Source: Rheinheimera baltica DSM 14885 (GTDB taxonomy: Bacteria; Pseudomonadota; Gammaproteobacteria; Enterobacterales; Alteromonadaceae). Taken from it: a stretch of DNA of 64,000 nt. The first letter of the stretch is position 1, and each line of letters begins with the position of its first letter. The notes beneath the pieces are model-generated. The model was not told the origin of the DNA. It saw only the letters and a program-made list of their open reading frames with translations, and did not search any database. Both the position numbers and the translations under genes were made by a program. Positions 9,621-19,164 of the stretch are shown here, one piece after another. The stretch spans positions 1 through 64,000 of the forward strand of contig NZ_AUDG01000002.1 of assembly GCF_000425345.1 (NCBI RefSeq), written 5' to 3'.

Positions 9621-10672
9621 GACATCACTCTTTGATAGACACTTTGAAGTTCATTGACGACCTCACCCAACAAATATTGCTCTGCGCTGGCTCTGCTGTG
9701 CGTTTGCCACTGCGAATAGTGCATAGACGACAGCTGGAAAAAATCGGCTAACGCCTGCGCCAAACGGCCATTAACTTGCGCCTCATCACCTTGCTGACTA
9801 ACCAGCAACCCGTTCACGCCAGATTGAATTTGCTCTACCGAGCCGTCAGTATGGGTAGCAATAACAGGGGTGTAACACGCCATTGCCTCCGCCATTACCA
9901 AGCCAAAAGCTTCATGGCGAGAAAAGCTAATAAAACATCTTGCCTGTTGATATAACGTTTTTAATGCCGCACTGTCTTTGGGCCCTACCACCAGCACATT
10001 GGGAAACTGTCTTGCCGCTAATTGCAGTTTATCGCGCCATGGCCCGGCGCCAGCAATAACCACCTTTTTATCTTTAAGATAAGGTAACAGTGCCAGCAAC
10101 CGATCCATGCCTTTGTTGTGGTCAAGGCTGCCAACGTATAGCACATCAATCGTTTTATCCTGCCAGCTTACACGCTCAGCCTGGCGATACACTTCACTAA
10201 TACCGGCAGTTAGCACCTGTGCACGCAACGCCGGCAAGCTAAAATGCTGTGCCAGCGCCTGGCTGGCAAATATCCAACTGTCCACTTTTGCAGCGCACCA
10301 ACGATACAGTTTACCGGGCGGTTGATATTTATAAATATCACTGCCATGGCACGTAACAACTATCTTTACTCTGGGATTTCTTAATGCTTTATATAACAGC
10401 GCCAGCCAAATGGTCGGGTAAAAGAAATGTACGTGTACAATATCAAAACGACGCCTGCTCAGGATATAGCGCCAGACAAAATCCAGCAAAAAAACCGGAT
10501 ACTTCAACGCCTTGTTCAGCAAAGAGTCACTGTGCCAACGCATATAATGATAACCAGGATGAAGTGCTGCTAAAGCCCACACTTGGTTGTCCACAAACTT
10601 GCCTTGAAATGGCGACGAAGGTTTTGGTCCCATATTACTGATGATCAGAATATTACTGTTAATAGTGTGCAC
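9617..10672 (-). CDS. Glycosyltransferase family 4 (GT-B)
   Basis: About 351 residues, GT-B fold. The N-terminal domain starts ILIISNMGPKPSSPFQGKFV and the C-terminal domain has VLYVGSLDHNKGMDRLL and the donor-binding stretch FGLVMAEAMACYTPVIA with its E-x7-E pair. I prefer a GTG start at 10672, just before ILIISN and preceded by AGGA 11 bases upstream. An ATG at 10723 would add 17 residues of unfamiliar sequence with no ribosome site. It is the first gene of the minus-strand arm, divergent from wecA. Substrate unknown. Confidence 0.85.
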   Translation of the reverse strand: MHTINSNILIISNMGPKPSSPFQGKFVDNQVWALAALHPGYHYMRWHSDSLLNKALKYPVFLLDFVWRYILSRRRFDIVHVHFFYPTIWLALLYKALRNPRVKIVVTCHGSDIYKYQPPGKLYRWCAAKVDSWIFASQALAQHFSLPALRAQVLTAGISEVYRQAERVSWQDKTIDVLYVGSLDHNKGMDRLLALLPYLKDKKVVIAGAGPWRDKLQLAARQFPNVLVVGPKDSAALKTLYQQARCFISFSRHEAFGLVMAEAMACYTPVIATHTDGSVEQIQSGVNGLLVSQQGDEAQVNGRLAQALADFFQLSSMHYSQWQTHSRASAEQYLLGEVVNELQSVYQRVMS

Positions 10673-10843
10673 GCTGAATTTTATCCTGACAGTATCAAAG
10701 ACTGTGTACAATACGTGTAACATGATTAAAAAACACTTTGTTTATAGCGCGTTGCGCCCTAAACCCGATGTAATAGTAATAACCGATATCAGCTGACGCT
10801 TAGCTGAATAAATAGAGTCTTTAGTGAACATCCGGATGGTGAA

Positions 10844-11920
10844 ATGCCTGAATCCCTCTTAATGTATTTTGTCTCATTTATAGCGTCTTGCCTGGCCATA
10901 GGCATACTTTATCCCCTGTCAGTACGAATAGGCTTAGTGGATATCCCCCGCGGGCGCAAACAACATCAGGGCGCTGTACCACTTATTGGCGGCATTGCCA
11001 CATACTGCGGGCTTGCCATTGCCATGTTATGGTTTGCCGACGGCGCTATTGAACCACTATATTACCTGACGTGCGCCGGTGTTATTGTTATTTTAGGCGC
11101 ATTTGATGACTATCTGGATTTAAGTGTCAAGCTGCGTCTGGCAGTACAAACCCTGATTGGCCTTGCCATGACGTTTAGTCTGGACTTGCACCTTGCCAGC
11201 TTAGGTAATTTATTTGGCTTCGGTCAGGTCGAGCTTGGCCCCTTGGGCTTGCCCATCACCTTACTGGCCGTTATCGCCACCATTAATGCCTTTAATATGA
11301 CTGACGGCATTGATGGCTTGGCTGGCATGCTCAGCTTAGTGAGCTTTAGCAGCATCGCTATTTTTATGTCGTTGTGGGGGCAGCAACATTACGCCGTAAT
11401 GGCACTAGTCATTGTATTGGCCATGTTGCCTTATTTGGCTTGCAACTTACATGTAATCCCAGCCAGGCGTATTTTTTTAGGCGATGCCGGTAGCATGCTA
11501 ATTGGCTTAAGTGTTATTTGGCTGCTTATTATTGGCACGCAAAGCGAAAGCGCGAGTTTTAGACCGGTTACTGCGCTTTGGATCATCGCTATACCTTTGA
11601 TGGATATGATAGCCATTATGGTGCGTCGAATTCGTAAGGGCCAATCGCCGTTTCAGGCCGACCGGGAACACCTACATCATATATCATTGCGTCTGGGTTT
11701 AAGCTCACGTGAGTCACTGGCGTTGATCACGGCTTTGGCTTGCATCTTTGCCTGTTTTGGCATTATTGGTGAATATTTGTTGATACCTGAGGGCGTCATG
11801 CTGACATTATTTTTATTATTGTTCGCAGGCTACCTGTATCTGCTGCAACATATCTGGCGTATCATTTCGCACATTCGCCGCAAGCGCCTGCAACATAGCC
11901 GCCCCAAGGTAGTTAAGTAG
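10844..11920 (+). CDS. wecA: Undecaprenyl-phosphate N-acetylglucosaminyl-1-phosphate transferase
   Basis: A 358-residue polyprenyl-phosphate sugar-1-phosphate transferase with about 11 membrane segments. The cytosolic catalytic motifs are present: GAFDDYLDL (about 85), NAFNMTDGIDGLAG (about 150), FLGDAGSMLIG (about 210) and DREHLHHISL (about 275). It transfers GlcNAc-1-phosphate from UDP-GlcNAc to undecaprenyl phosphate, starting a lipid-linked glycan. A related donor sugar is possible, but the full motif set fits WecA. Its TAG stop shares a base with the GTG start of the flippase gene, so the two are coupled. The 120-171-bp gap to the divergent glycosyltransferase should hold both promoters. 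Confidence 0.92.
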   Translation: MPESLLMYFVSFIASCLAIGILYPLSVRIGLVDIPRGRKQHQGAVPLIGGIATYCGLAIAMLWFADGAIEPLYYLTCAGVIVILGAFDDYLDLSVKLRLAVQTLIGLAMTFSLDLHLASLGNLFGFGQVELGPLGLPITLLAVIATINAFNMTDGIDGLAGMLSLVSFSSIAIFMSLWGQQHYAVMALVIVLAMLPYLACNLHVIPARRIFLGDAGSMLIGLSVIWLLIIGTQSESASFRPVTALWIIAIPLMDMIAIMVRRIRKGQSPFQADREHLHHISLRLGLSSRESLALITALACIFACFGIIGEYLLIPEGVMLTLFLLLFAGYLYLLQHIWRIISHIRRKRLQHSRPKVVK

Positions 11921-13242
11921 TGAACTTAATTAAAAAAATTCTGCTCGCCAGGGCAACTGCCATGTTGGGTGATAAGCTGGTAAAACTCAGCGCTGGCGCT
12001 GTACTTACGGTATTAGTGGCCAGAATGCTTGGTGCAAGTGAACTGGGTGTTTACTCTATTGTTATGGCCTGGAGCGCCTTTTTAGTGCCCATTACCGGCC
12101 TTGGTTTAAATAACATTGTCGTGCGGCAAATGGCGAAACAGCAGCAAGGTCAAGATGCCATGACGCTGTTGTACAGCGCCATCAGTCTACGTCTGCTGGT
12201 GGGCTTGATTGGCGGCAGTTTGATGTTACTCGCGTTCTACTTGCTGTATCAGGATATGTTTAACGGTAATACCGCCATCGCAATACCGGTGCTGTTTTTA
12301 CTGCAAAGCTTTTTTGGCTTCTTGTTATTTGAGCTTTATCTTAACTACCAAGGCACTTTTCGCAGTGTGGCTTACGCCAAGTCAATTATTTCGTTGTTTA
12401 GCTTTAGTGTAAAACTGGCCCTGTTATACAGTGGTTTTGGTATTGCCAGCTTGTTGCTGATCACTGGTATAGAATTTTTCGTCGTCGCGCTAGCGCAATA
12501 CCTGCTTTATCGCCGTAAACTGCAAACGTTTCAACAAGGTGAAACGCTATGGCCCGGTTATCACCCTCGCTGGTTTAATGCAGCCCAGGCTAAATTATTG
12601 CTTAAGCGTTCATCCTGGTTATGGTTATCAGGTATTGTTTCGGTTATCTATCTAAAAATCGATATTGTGATGATTGGCTCTATGGCCGGCACAGACCAGG
12701 CCGGTATTTATGCTGCAGCCAGCAGGTTATCTGAGCTGTGGTATGTGTTTCCGGCAACGTTGGCTGCACGTTATTACCCGGACATGATCAAAGCACATCA
12801 GCAAGGCTGGCAACCCTACTACCTTAAGCTACGACGTTTTGCCATGCTGTTTTTTTGCTCGGCTTTTGTCATTGCCGTTATCATGTCGGTTAGTTCGCCC
12901 TGGATTATTAACCTGTTATTTGGCGACACTTTTAGCCGCGCGGTTGACGTATTACGTATACATATCTGGGCTGGCTGTTTTATTTTTGTACGCTACCTCA
13001 TCAGCCAACATTTATTAATCACCGAACAAGAGCCGTTGTCCCTGCTAAGTCACGGTGTAGGCGCTTTGCTGAATATTGCGCTGAATTTCTGGTTAATACC
13101 CACCATGGGCATTGTTGGTGCGGCTTGGGCGACGCTAATATCCTATGCCTATGCCTCGTTTTTCTTTTTATTTTTTGCTGCAAGCACACGTAAGCAACTA
13201 TGGCAGCTACTTACCGTGCGTAAATCGGCATCTATCAATTAA
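11920..13242 (+). CDS. Wzx-type lipid-linked repeat-unit flippase
   Basis: A 440-residue polytopic protein of the polysaccharide transporter group in the MOP superfamily, with about 12-14 membrane segments. The N-terminus carries AGAVLTVLVARMLGASELGV, typical of Wzx proteins. It would flip undecaprenyl-diphosphate-linked oligosaccharide to the periplasm for the Wzy-like polymerase encoded on the other arm. The start is GTG and overlaps the wecA stop codon by one base. No Wzz, Wza or Wzc homologue is in the window, so the final export or ligation steps are encoded elsewhere. Confidence 0.87.
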   Translation: MNLIKKILLARATAMLGDKLVKLSAGAVLTVLVARMLGASELGVYSIVMAWSAFLVPITGLGLNNIVVRQMAKQQQGQDAMTLLYSAISLRLLVGLIGGSLMLLAFYLLYQDMFNGNTAIAIPVLFLLQSFFGFLLFELYLNYQGTFRSVAYAKSIISLFSFSVKLALLYSGFGIASLLLITGIEFFVVALAQYLLYRRKLQTFQQGETLWPGYHPRWFNAAQAKLLLKRSSWLWLSGIVSVIYLKIDIVMIGSMAGTDQAGIYAAASRLSELWYVFPATLAARYYPDMIKAHQQGWQPYYLKLRRFAMLFFCSAFVIAVIMSVSSPWIINLLFGDTFSRAVDVLRIHIWAGCFIFVRYLISQHLLITEQEPLSLLSHGVGALLNIALNFWLIPTMGIVGAAWATLISYAYASFFFLFFAASTRKQLWQLLTVRKSASIN

Positions 13243-13250
13243 GGGGTGTT

Positions 13251-14411
13251 ATGCAAAAGCCATTGTTTGTTGAAATAAAGGGCGTACAGTTTCGCAATAA
13301 AGGCGCCTACCTTATGCTACTGGCATGCCTTGATGGCTTGAATAAACTTCAGCGCCCTGTAGAACTGGTATTGTCGCCCGGTCCTAATCTGCCCTACCCT
13401 GAACGCGCCCGCTTTGGCGCCTGGCAAAAGCTTTCTTTACGCCGCGGCGGCTTGGATTTAACGCCTCTTATTGGCAAACTACCGGCCGCAGTGCAGCGCA
13501 CCTTTAACCGCTATGGCATGGTAAGCGAACAACAAGTTGATATGGTGTTGGAAGCCAGCGGTTTTGCTTACGGCGATCAATGGCCGCTGCGCTTTTTACA
13601 AAATACCGCAAAAGAAGTTGTGCGCTTTGCTAAAGCCGGTAAACCGTTTATTTTTATGCCCCAGGCTTTAGGCCCTTTTAGCAGTACCCAGAGCAAAGCC
13701 GCTATGCGCGACATAATTCAGCATGCCACCCTGTTATTTGTGCGTGATCCGGTATCTCTTCAGCATGTGAAGAGCTGTGTAGATACCTTGCCAGACTCTG
13801 TAGTATTAACACCGGACTTTACCGTAGGATTAACCGCACGGCCTAACGATGAAATACCCGTTATCGCCACACCCTACGCTGCACTTATCCCCAACAACAA
13901 AGTGGTGTCGAAGTTTAATCACGCCAATGCTGAGCAGTTACGTAGCGACTATATCAATGCTTTCGCCGCTGCCGCCAATAAGCTGGCCGACCATGGCATG
14001 CAATGTGTATTAGTTAACCACGAAGGTAAGGAGGATGCGCTACTGTGTTCAGAGATTGCTGCTTTAGCCCCTTGCCACATTGTACAAATTGAAGATCCAT
14101 TAGCAGTAAAGGCCTTTATTGGCAGTGCTGAACTGGCCATAAGCTCGCGTTTTCATGGCGCCGTTAATGCGCTTAGTCAGGGCGTGCCATGCATAGCAAC
14201 CAGTTGGAGTCATAAGTATCACGCTATGATGACTGATTTTGGTATGGGTGATTATTGTGTGGCCGACTTAAGCGCCCAAAGCTTGTTAAATGCATTACAA
14301 CAATTGCTAGAAAATAAAGTTGCTTTGACTAATGAGATTAAAACGAATGCTGTGGCGTTAAAACAGAAAAATGCTGAAATGTGGCAGCGCTTATATCACG
14401 CCGTTAATTAA
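13251..14411 (+). CDS. Polysaccharide pyruvyltransferase family protein
   Basis: A 386-residue protein of the WcaK/CsaB pyruvyltransferase family. The N-terminal FVEIKGVQFRNKGAYLMLL is the nucleotide-fold start with the NKGA motif. FIFMPQALGPFS lies near residue 140, and the diagnostic C-terminal stretch SSRFHGAVNALSQGVPCI near 298, followed by SHKYHAMMTDFGM. These enzymes put pyruvyl ketals from phosphoenolpyruvate onto glycans, giving acidic residues. The gene is eight bases after the flippase stop with GGGG before its ATG, so it ends the wecA-wzx operon. The predicted product is a pyruvylated surface polymer. Confidence 0.87.
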   Translation: MQKPLFVEIKGVQFRNKGAYLMLLACLDGLNKLQRPVELVLSPGPNLPYPERARFGAWQKLSLRRGGLDLTPLIGKLPAAVQRTFNRYGMVSEQQVDMVLEASGFAYGDQWPLRFLQNTAKEVVRFAKAGKPFIFMPQALGPFSSTQSKAAMRDIIQHATLLFVRDPVSLQHVKSCVDTLPDSVVLTPDFTVGLTARPNDEIPVIATPYAALIPNNKVVSKFNHANAEQLRSDYINAFAAAANKLADHGMQCVLVNHEGKEDALLCSEIAALAPCHIVQIEDPLAVKAFIGSAELAISSRFHGAVNALSQGVPCIATSWSHKYHAMMTDFGMGDYCVADLSAQSLLNALQQLLENKVALTNEIKTNAVALKQKNAEMWQRLYHAVN

Positions 14412-14436
14412 GCACAAAGAGTGACAGCACCAAACT

Positions 14437-14477
14437 AATACACAGGCTAAATTAAATTATAATATAGCCTGTGTATT
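14437..14477. terminator. 13-bp perfect inverted repeat with AT-rich loop
   Basis: AATACACAGGCTA at 14437-14449 is exactly complementary to TAGCCTGTGTATT at 14465-14477, across a 15-base loop of only A and T. It lies 25 bases after the pyruvyltransferase stop and before the convergent small gene. The position suggests a bidirectional terminator, but no T-run follows the stem, so the role is uncertain. Confidence 0.55.
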
Positions 14478-14549
14478 CTACGGGTAATTTATAAGCCTAT
14501 TGAAAGGTTAATATATTGACTACAGTAAAACGATGATAAAGCAGCCGTA

Positions 14550-14858
14550 TTAGCCTACTGCAGCAACAAACAAAGGCACCTTTAACGTGTTATCGACTTT
14601 TTCGGTCCCACCACACATTTCGTCATATGCAGACTTATGCACCAAGTGAGCATTATAAATAGTACACCGGTTCAACGCCTGTTTTACCTCTTCTACGCTA
14701 TGAAACTGTTGTGGTTTGTTATTTTCATCAACCAAAAAGCCTAGACGGTCATCATAGTTTACTTCTGCTAAATACATGCCCATTTCCAACGAATGAACAG
14801 TTAATTCTTCAATTCGCACATCTTGCCTGTTTAAGTGACTAACCCGATGAAAGTTCAT
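14550..14858 (-). CDS. Small conserved protein, DUF6482-like
   Basis: About 102 residues from the ATG at 14858, which has GGAG nine bases upstream; an ATG at 14873 would add five residues without a ribosome site. The sequence contains LTVHSLEMGMYLAEVNYDD and a C-terminal half with VEEVKQALNR. It resembles small proteins of unknown function in Pseudomonas, Halomonas and related marine bacteria (the DUF6482 group, from memory and not checked). No signal peptide or membrane segment. It stands alone, converging with the polysaccharide operon and divergent from the receiver-TPR gene. Function unknown. Confidence 0.6.
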   Translation of the reverse strand: MNFHRVSHLNRQDVRIEELTVHSLEMGMYLAEVNYDDRLGFLVDENNKPQQFHSVEEVKQALNRCTIYNAHLVHKSAYDEMCGGTEKVDNTLKVPLFVAAVG

Positions 14859-15027
14859 AATAGCAAGCTCCATTGTTATATTTTAACTTTTGCAAAATAA
14901 GTATAGCTAAACGTTCATTATTGCCAACGCGTAAGAATGAAAAACCGGTCATAGCTACTAGATGCTTTACTAAAGAGGTTAACATGCCATAGTATTAACA
15001 GCTCAATGTCATTAAGATGTGGCCTTT

Positions 15028-16683
15028 ATGGATGCTAGCTTTTACCGTTGCAAACAAATATTAGTGATTGATGATTGCGCGCCTGTGCGTACATCAATAA
15101 AATCAATGGTGCAGCAAATAGGTTTTGAATCTATCCATCTCGCGCGTGATGCTAATGAAGCTATCGCCAAATGTCATGAAATCCCGTTCGATTTTATACT
15201 ATGCGACTTTAATTTGGGTGATGGTAAAGATGGCTACCAAGTCTTTGAAACATTAAAAGCACAGCAATTATTAGCACCACTTGGCTGTTTTATTATGGTT
15301 AGTGCCGAAAACCAACGCCAAATTGTGCACGGCATGATTGAATTACAACCTGACGACTATCTGCTCAAACCCTTTACTTATCAACAACTAGAAGAGCGCA
15401 TAGACCGAGCCGTTAAAAATCGTATTGCCCTGCGCAAAATATACGTCAGCTTATTCGAGCATGATTTTGTCAACGCGATAAAAGAATGCGATAGCGTGGT
15501 GCAAGCTAAACCAGATTTTGCTCTTGCTGCATTACGTATCAAAGGCGAATTGTTGCTCAACCAGCGTCAATTTGCTAAAGCCGAAAAATTTTATCAGCAA
15601 ATCCAGCAACAATATAAACCATTAACCTGGGCCAGGCTTGGTTATGCTCTAGCCTGTTTTTATCAGGAGCGATGGGATGATACTGAGTTACAACTAGCCG
15701 ATTTAACACAATTTGATGAAACCAAAGTGGAGTCGCTGGATTGGCTATCACGCCTGTATGTGAAGTATCGCCGGTTTCAAATTGCACACGATACCTTGTA
15801 TGAAGCAGTGTTACTATCCCCGAAAAACATAACCCGGCAAAAAACACTGGCCAATCTGGCATCCATTGTTGGCGATAAACCTGCAGCAGCACGCATAAAT
15901 GCCAAAATTGTTAGTGCCGCACGCCACTCTATTCACGACATCGCAGATAACTACTTAAACCAAGCTAGAGCACTAGTAGACGCAGCCTATTGCGGTAACG
16001 TATTGGAACGCGCAGTGACCATTAACAATGCTGCCAAGATTGTGGATCAGCTAGCCAAGCGCTTTGATATCAGTAAATTAAAAGGCGAAATAACCATACT
16101 GCGCAGCCGTTTTATGGCGGCCAAAAGTGAACTGGCTGAAGCCAAACAGTTGATAAGCGACATTCCGCTGTCATATCAACAGCAGCTTAGCATTGACAGT
16201 TGCATGGACGCCGCAAAAGCCTATTTTGAACTGGGCGATCTCTTCGCAAGCCAAAGCTATATCGACAAACTACAACATATTTTAGACCGGGATGACTTTC
16301 TTACTGAAACGCAACGCATTATGCTCGAAATGGAGCAAGCACGGCATGAAGAACTTAAAGCTAAGCTAAAAATAATAAATGCAGAAGCCAATGAAGCCTA
16401 CCAACGTGAAAACTACAACGAAGCTTTTGACCGTTTTGCAGAGACATTTGATTATATGCCTACCAGTCCATCTATCGCGTTAAATTTAATGCAAAGCATG
16501 GTTAAAGGCGCCAAGGTAACCCCTTTCACTCAACGATACGTTCGAATGGCAGTAAAGTTACTGGCACGAAGCGAGCTTGATGATGAGATCATGCAACGAT
16601 TTAAACGTTATCTTAATCAAATTAAAGAAATGCACCCGGAGGTTATCCCCCGGCGCAGGCCTAAAGAACGCGAAGCTTTGTAA
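15028..16683 (+). CDS. Response regulator receiver with TPR-like C-terminal region
   Basis: About 551 residues. The N-terminal receiver domain has the acidic pair in ILVIDD, the phospho-acceptor Asp in ILCDFNLGDGKDGYQ (residue 60 from this start), a Ser in FIMVSAEN and the Lys in DDYLLKPF. After about residue 130 the chain is helical and repeat-like (for example AEKFYQQIQQQYKPLTWARL), matching TPR-type helices. There is no HTH or enzymatic output, so it probably acts through protein contacts, as in the VieB group. I chose ATG 15028 over GTG 15019 because it gives the same N-terminal length as the paralogue at 50300. Confidence 0.85.
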   Translation: MDASFYRCKQILVIDDCAPVRTSIKSMVQQIGFESIHLARDANEAIAKCHEIPFDFILCDFNLGDGKDGYQVFETLKAQQLLAPLGCFIMVSAENQRQIVHGMIELQPDDYLLKPFTYQQLEERIDRAVKNRIALRKIYVSLFEHDFVNAIKECDSVVQAKPDFALAALRIKGELLLNQRQFAKAEKFYQQIQQQYKPLTWARLGYALACFYQERWDDTELQLADLTQFDETKVESLDWLSRLYVKYRRFQIAHDTLYEAVLLSPKNITRQKTLANLASIVGDKPAAARINAKIVSAARHSIHDIADNYLNQARALVDAAYCGNVLERAVTINNAAKIVDQLAKRFDISKLKGEITILRSRFMAAKSELAEAKQLISDIPLSYQQQLSIDSCMDAAKAYFELGDLFASQSYIDKLQHILDRDDFLTETQRIMLEMEQARHEELKAKLKIINAEANEAYQRENYNEAFDRFAETFDYMPTSPSIALNLMQSMVKGAKVTPFTQRYVRMAVKLLARSELDDEIMQRFKRYLNQIKEMHPEVIPRRRPKEREAL

Positions 16684-17180
16684 TCGTACTTTGATACGAA
16701 TTCAGACCAACCACAGCTGTTTGCGCTAAAAATTAGTTTAATCTATTCTGGCGCAAGCTTCACTGCTTGTAGTTTTGTCACCACGCGTTCTACAGAGGCT
16801 GGGCTTGAGACGCATCTTGATACTCCACCATACCGCATCGTATAACGCACAACTCCATCTATTTACCATCCACTATCAACATAGCCTTTATTTATAACAA
16901 ATTAAGGCATTAAATTTTCGAAATCCCTAAAAAACCAGACAATACATAACGTTGCATTTAGATTTTCGTGACTATATAAATTTAACAATGTACAAAAAAA
17001 TGTTTTTTTTATTTACAATAAATAAGCTTTAAAGCTTGTTACTGAAACATTAATTACAATACACTATTGTTTCTTTGCAAAGTATTTTCTCAAACTAATT
17101 TATTGATTTTCATTAATATATTAGTCCGTATCACGCCAAGCTAGGCTGGCTGCACGGAAGAACACAACAGGGACAGTAGG
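16684..17180. other. 497-bp AT-rich gap without a recognisable gene
   Basis: No supported reading frame on either strand. The right half is strongly AT-rich, with runs of A and T near 16990-17020. A perfect 14-bp palindrome AAGCTTTAAAGCTT lies at 17024-17037 and could be an operator. The lipoprotein promoter probably lies in the last 150 bases. Nothing RNA-like was recognised. Confidence 0.5.
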
Positions 17181-19139
17181 ATGACACTTTTAACGAAACT
17201 CAGTTTACTCACTGGCGTATTGCTTTTATCCGGTTGCGGTGGTGGCAAGCAAATCGCCCCCGAACCCATCCAAAAAAACAGTTACCAACTGGATGTAATT
17301 GTTGCGGGTACCGATGAAGCAGTCAAATTCAGTTGGCTTGGCAAAAACCTTACAGCAAGCAAACAAGGCAACTTTAATGAAAGTGCATCCAGCTATCAGC
17401 CACCTAGTGCCTTACAGTTTCCACTTAAGCACCAATGTAGCTATGCACACACTCAGTTAGCCCAATTGCACTATCAAATCAGCATTAACTGTCAGGCTGA
17501 GCAAACGTATCGACTGGTTGTAAGTGTTGCTGGCACAGATCAGCCAATACAATTTAACTGGCAAGCCAATAGCCATACAGTAACACGCCAGGCAGAAATA
17601 ACTGCAACAGGCTATGAATATCAGCCTCCAACCGCATTTGTTTACCCCAACAATGTAACTTGCCAAGCTGTTCATAAAAGCGTTTTGGCGTTAGCGGATA
17701 CGAATCAACAGGATTATCAACTCACAGTAACTTGCCAAACGCCAGAAGTAACAACTTACATTGAGATTTTACAGCCTTTACCCTATCAAAGCATGGTGCA
17801 ATTTGGTGAACAAACCGTCGCAGTGCAAAATACCGACACATTAACGCTCAAGAGCGTTGATGTGAGCTTAGTTCCCAGCATCAGTTATTCCGATGGCCCG
17901 CAGCTATGTCAGCTAACTGTTATTCCAGAGCAAGCAAGACACTACAAGTTGACCTGTGAGGAGTTTTTGATTGCACAACACAATACGGCAGGTGCCGCTG
18001 CGCCATTAATGTTATTCACTGCTAATCAAACGCCACTAGACCTTGGGCTAAGCACCGATCTTATGCTTACAGAGCATAAAGTATTCACTTGGCAGGGAAG
18101 TTATTATTTTGCGACTAACCAGGGTATTTATAAAATGACCTTAGTCAATGGTGAGGTCGATAGGGTTACATTAGAACTTAACAACGACACAAGTTTAACG
18201 CACGAGTTTTACAATCAAGAGCTTAGGAAACTTGTCGCATTAGGTCCGGCAGGGGCAAAACGTTTAGAAGATAACGGATGGCAAACGGTGCAAGCAACCA
18301 GTGGCACTAATATCTCTGCATTATTTAGCTCCCAAAACAGCCTGTCCTGGCTAAATAAACAGAATGACAACAGCGTTCGACTAATGCAACGAGTTGATGG
18401 CGACACTGATCGTATTAAACTGGCTGAACAAGAGTTTTCTCGTCATAGCGACTATGGCACCTTGGTAGGAGAAGGCACTAGTGTTTGGACTTACTGGAAT
18501 AAACATGGTGAGTTGGTGTATCAAAACCTACGTTACACTATACCAACGTTAATCGATGTTATACCTGCCGTTGAATCCCCCAGTGTATGGCAGCGTAGTA
18601 ATATCGCTGACAACCTGGTGCGTTTGCGTGATGGCCAAGTGCAGTTTTTTGACACGGAAGCCGACAGCTACAATTTTAGTTGGCAGTTGCTATTTACTGA
18701 CGCCGCTAACTGGTTAAGTGGTTCAAAAAAACTGTTGTTAACCGGCCAGCAGACCGAGCAATCGATAGCCCAAATAAATACCGTATACATTGATGGTGAA
18801 AATACCTTGCCACAATTACAAGCAAGTAGCCAATCGGTAAGCCCTTTTTGGATCAATACGCAAGTAATGGAAAATGACCAAAAAAGAGCGCTTAACCCCA
18901 AAACCATGCTGCAAGGCTGGGCATTATTGTATCAGGGCAGTGAACAGGCGGGCCAAATCTGGCTAACGAATGGCAAAGCGCTGTATTTAGTCAAAGATGC
19001 TAGCAATTTAGCTCAGTACCAAGCACTTAGTTTATTACAGGTTGGTAAGCAATTAGCGTTAATAAACAATGAAACAACAACGGCTGTTGAATTGACGCCG
19101 TTGATAAACAACCAAGCACTGACCAACACGAGTAAATAA
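17181..19139 (+). CDS. Predicted lipoprotein with three tandem Cys-paired repeats
   Basis: A 652-residue protein whose N-terminus LLTGVLLLSGCGGG is a lipobox with Cys at about residue 19, so it should be a lipid-anchored envelope protein. Three consecutive segments of about 70-80 residues follow (about 34-105, 107-185, 190-260). Each starts with a YxLxVxVAG-like strand and ends with a Cys...Tyr-x-(Leu/Ile)-x-x-Cys pattern. This suggests small Ig-like or beta-sandwich modules with one disulfide each. The remaining 390 residues are rich in short strands, perhaps a propeller, and match no family I recognise. GGGACAGTAGG precedes the ATG. It converges with the 73-residue gene. Confidence 0.8.
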   Translation: MTLLTKLSLLTGVLLLSGCGGGKQIAPEPIQKNSYQLDVIVAGTDEAVKFSWLGKNLTASKQGNFNESASSYQPPSALQFPLKHQCSYAHTQLAQLHYQISINCQAEQTYRLVVSVAGTDQPIQFNWQANSHTVTRQAEITATGYEYQPPTAFVYPNNVTCQAVHKSVLALADTNQQDYQLTVTCQTPEVTTYIEILQPLPYQSMVQFGEQTVAVQNTDTLTLKSVDVSLVPSISYSDGPQLCQLTVIPEQARHYKLTCEEFLIAQHNTAGAAAPLMLFTANQTPLDLGLSTDLMLTEHKVFTWQGSYYFATNQGIYKMTLVNGEVDRVTLELNNDTSLTHEFYNQELRKLVALGPAGAKRLEDNGWQTVQATSGTNISALFSSQNSLSWLNKQNDNSVRLMQRVDGDTDRIKLAEQEFSRHSDYGTLVGEGTSVWTYWNKHGELVYQNLRYTIPTLIDVIPAVESPSVWQRSNIADNLVRLRDGQVQFFDTEADSYNFSWQLLFTDAANWLSGSKKLLLTGQQTEQSIAQINTVYIDGENTLPQLQASSQSVSPFWINTQVMENDQKRALNPKTMLQGWALLYQGSEQAGQIWLTNGKALYLVKDASNLAQYQALSLLQVGKQLALINNETTTAVELTPLINNQALTNTSK

Positions 19140-19164
19140 AATCCAGCACCCGGGTTAGAGACGG

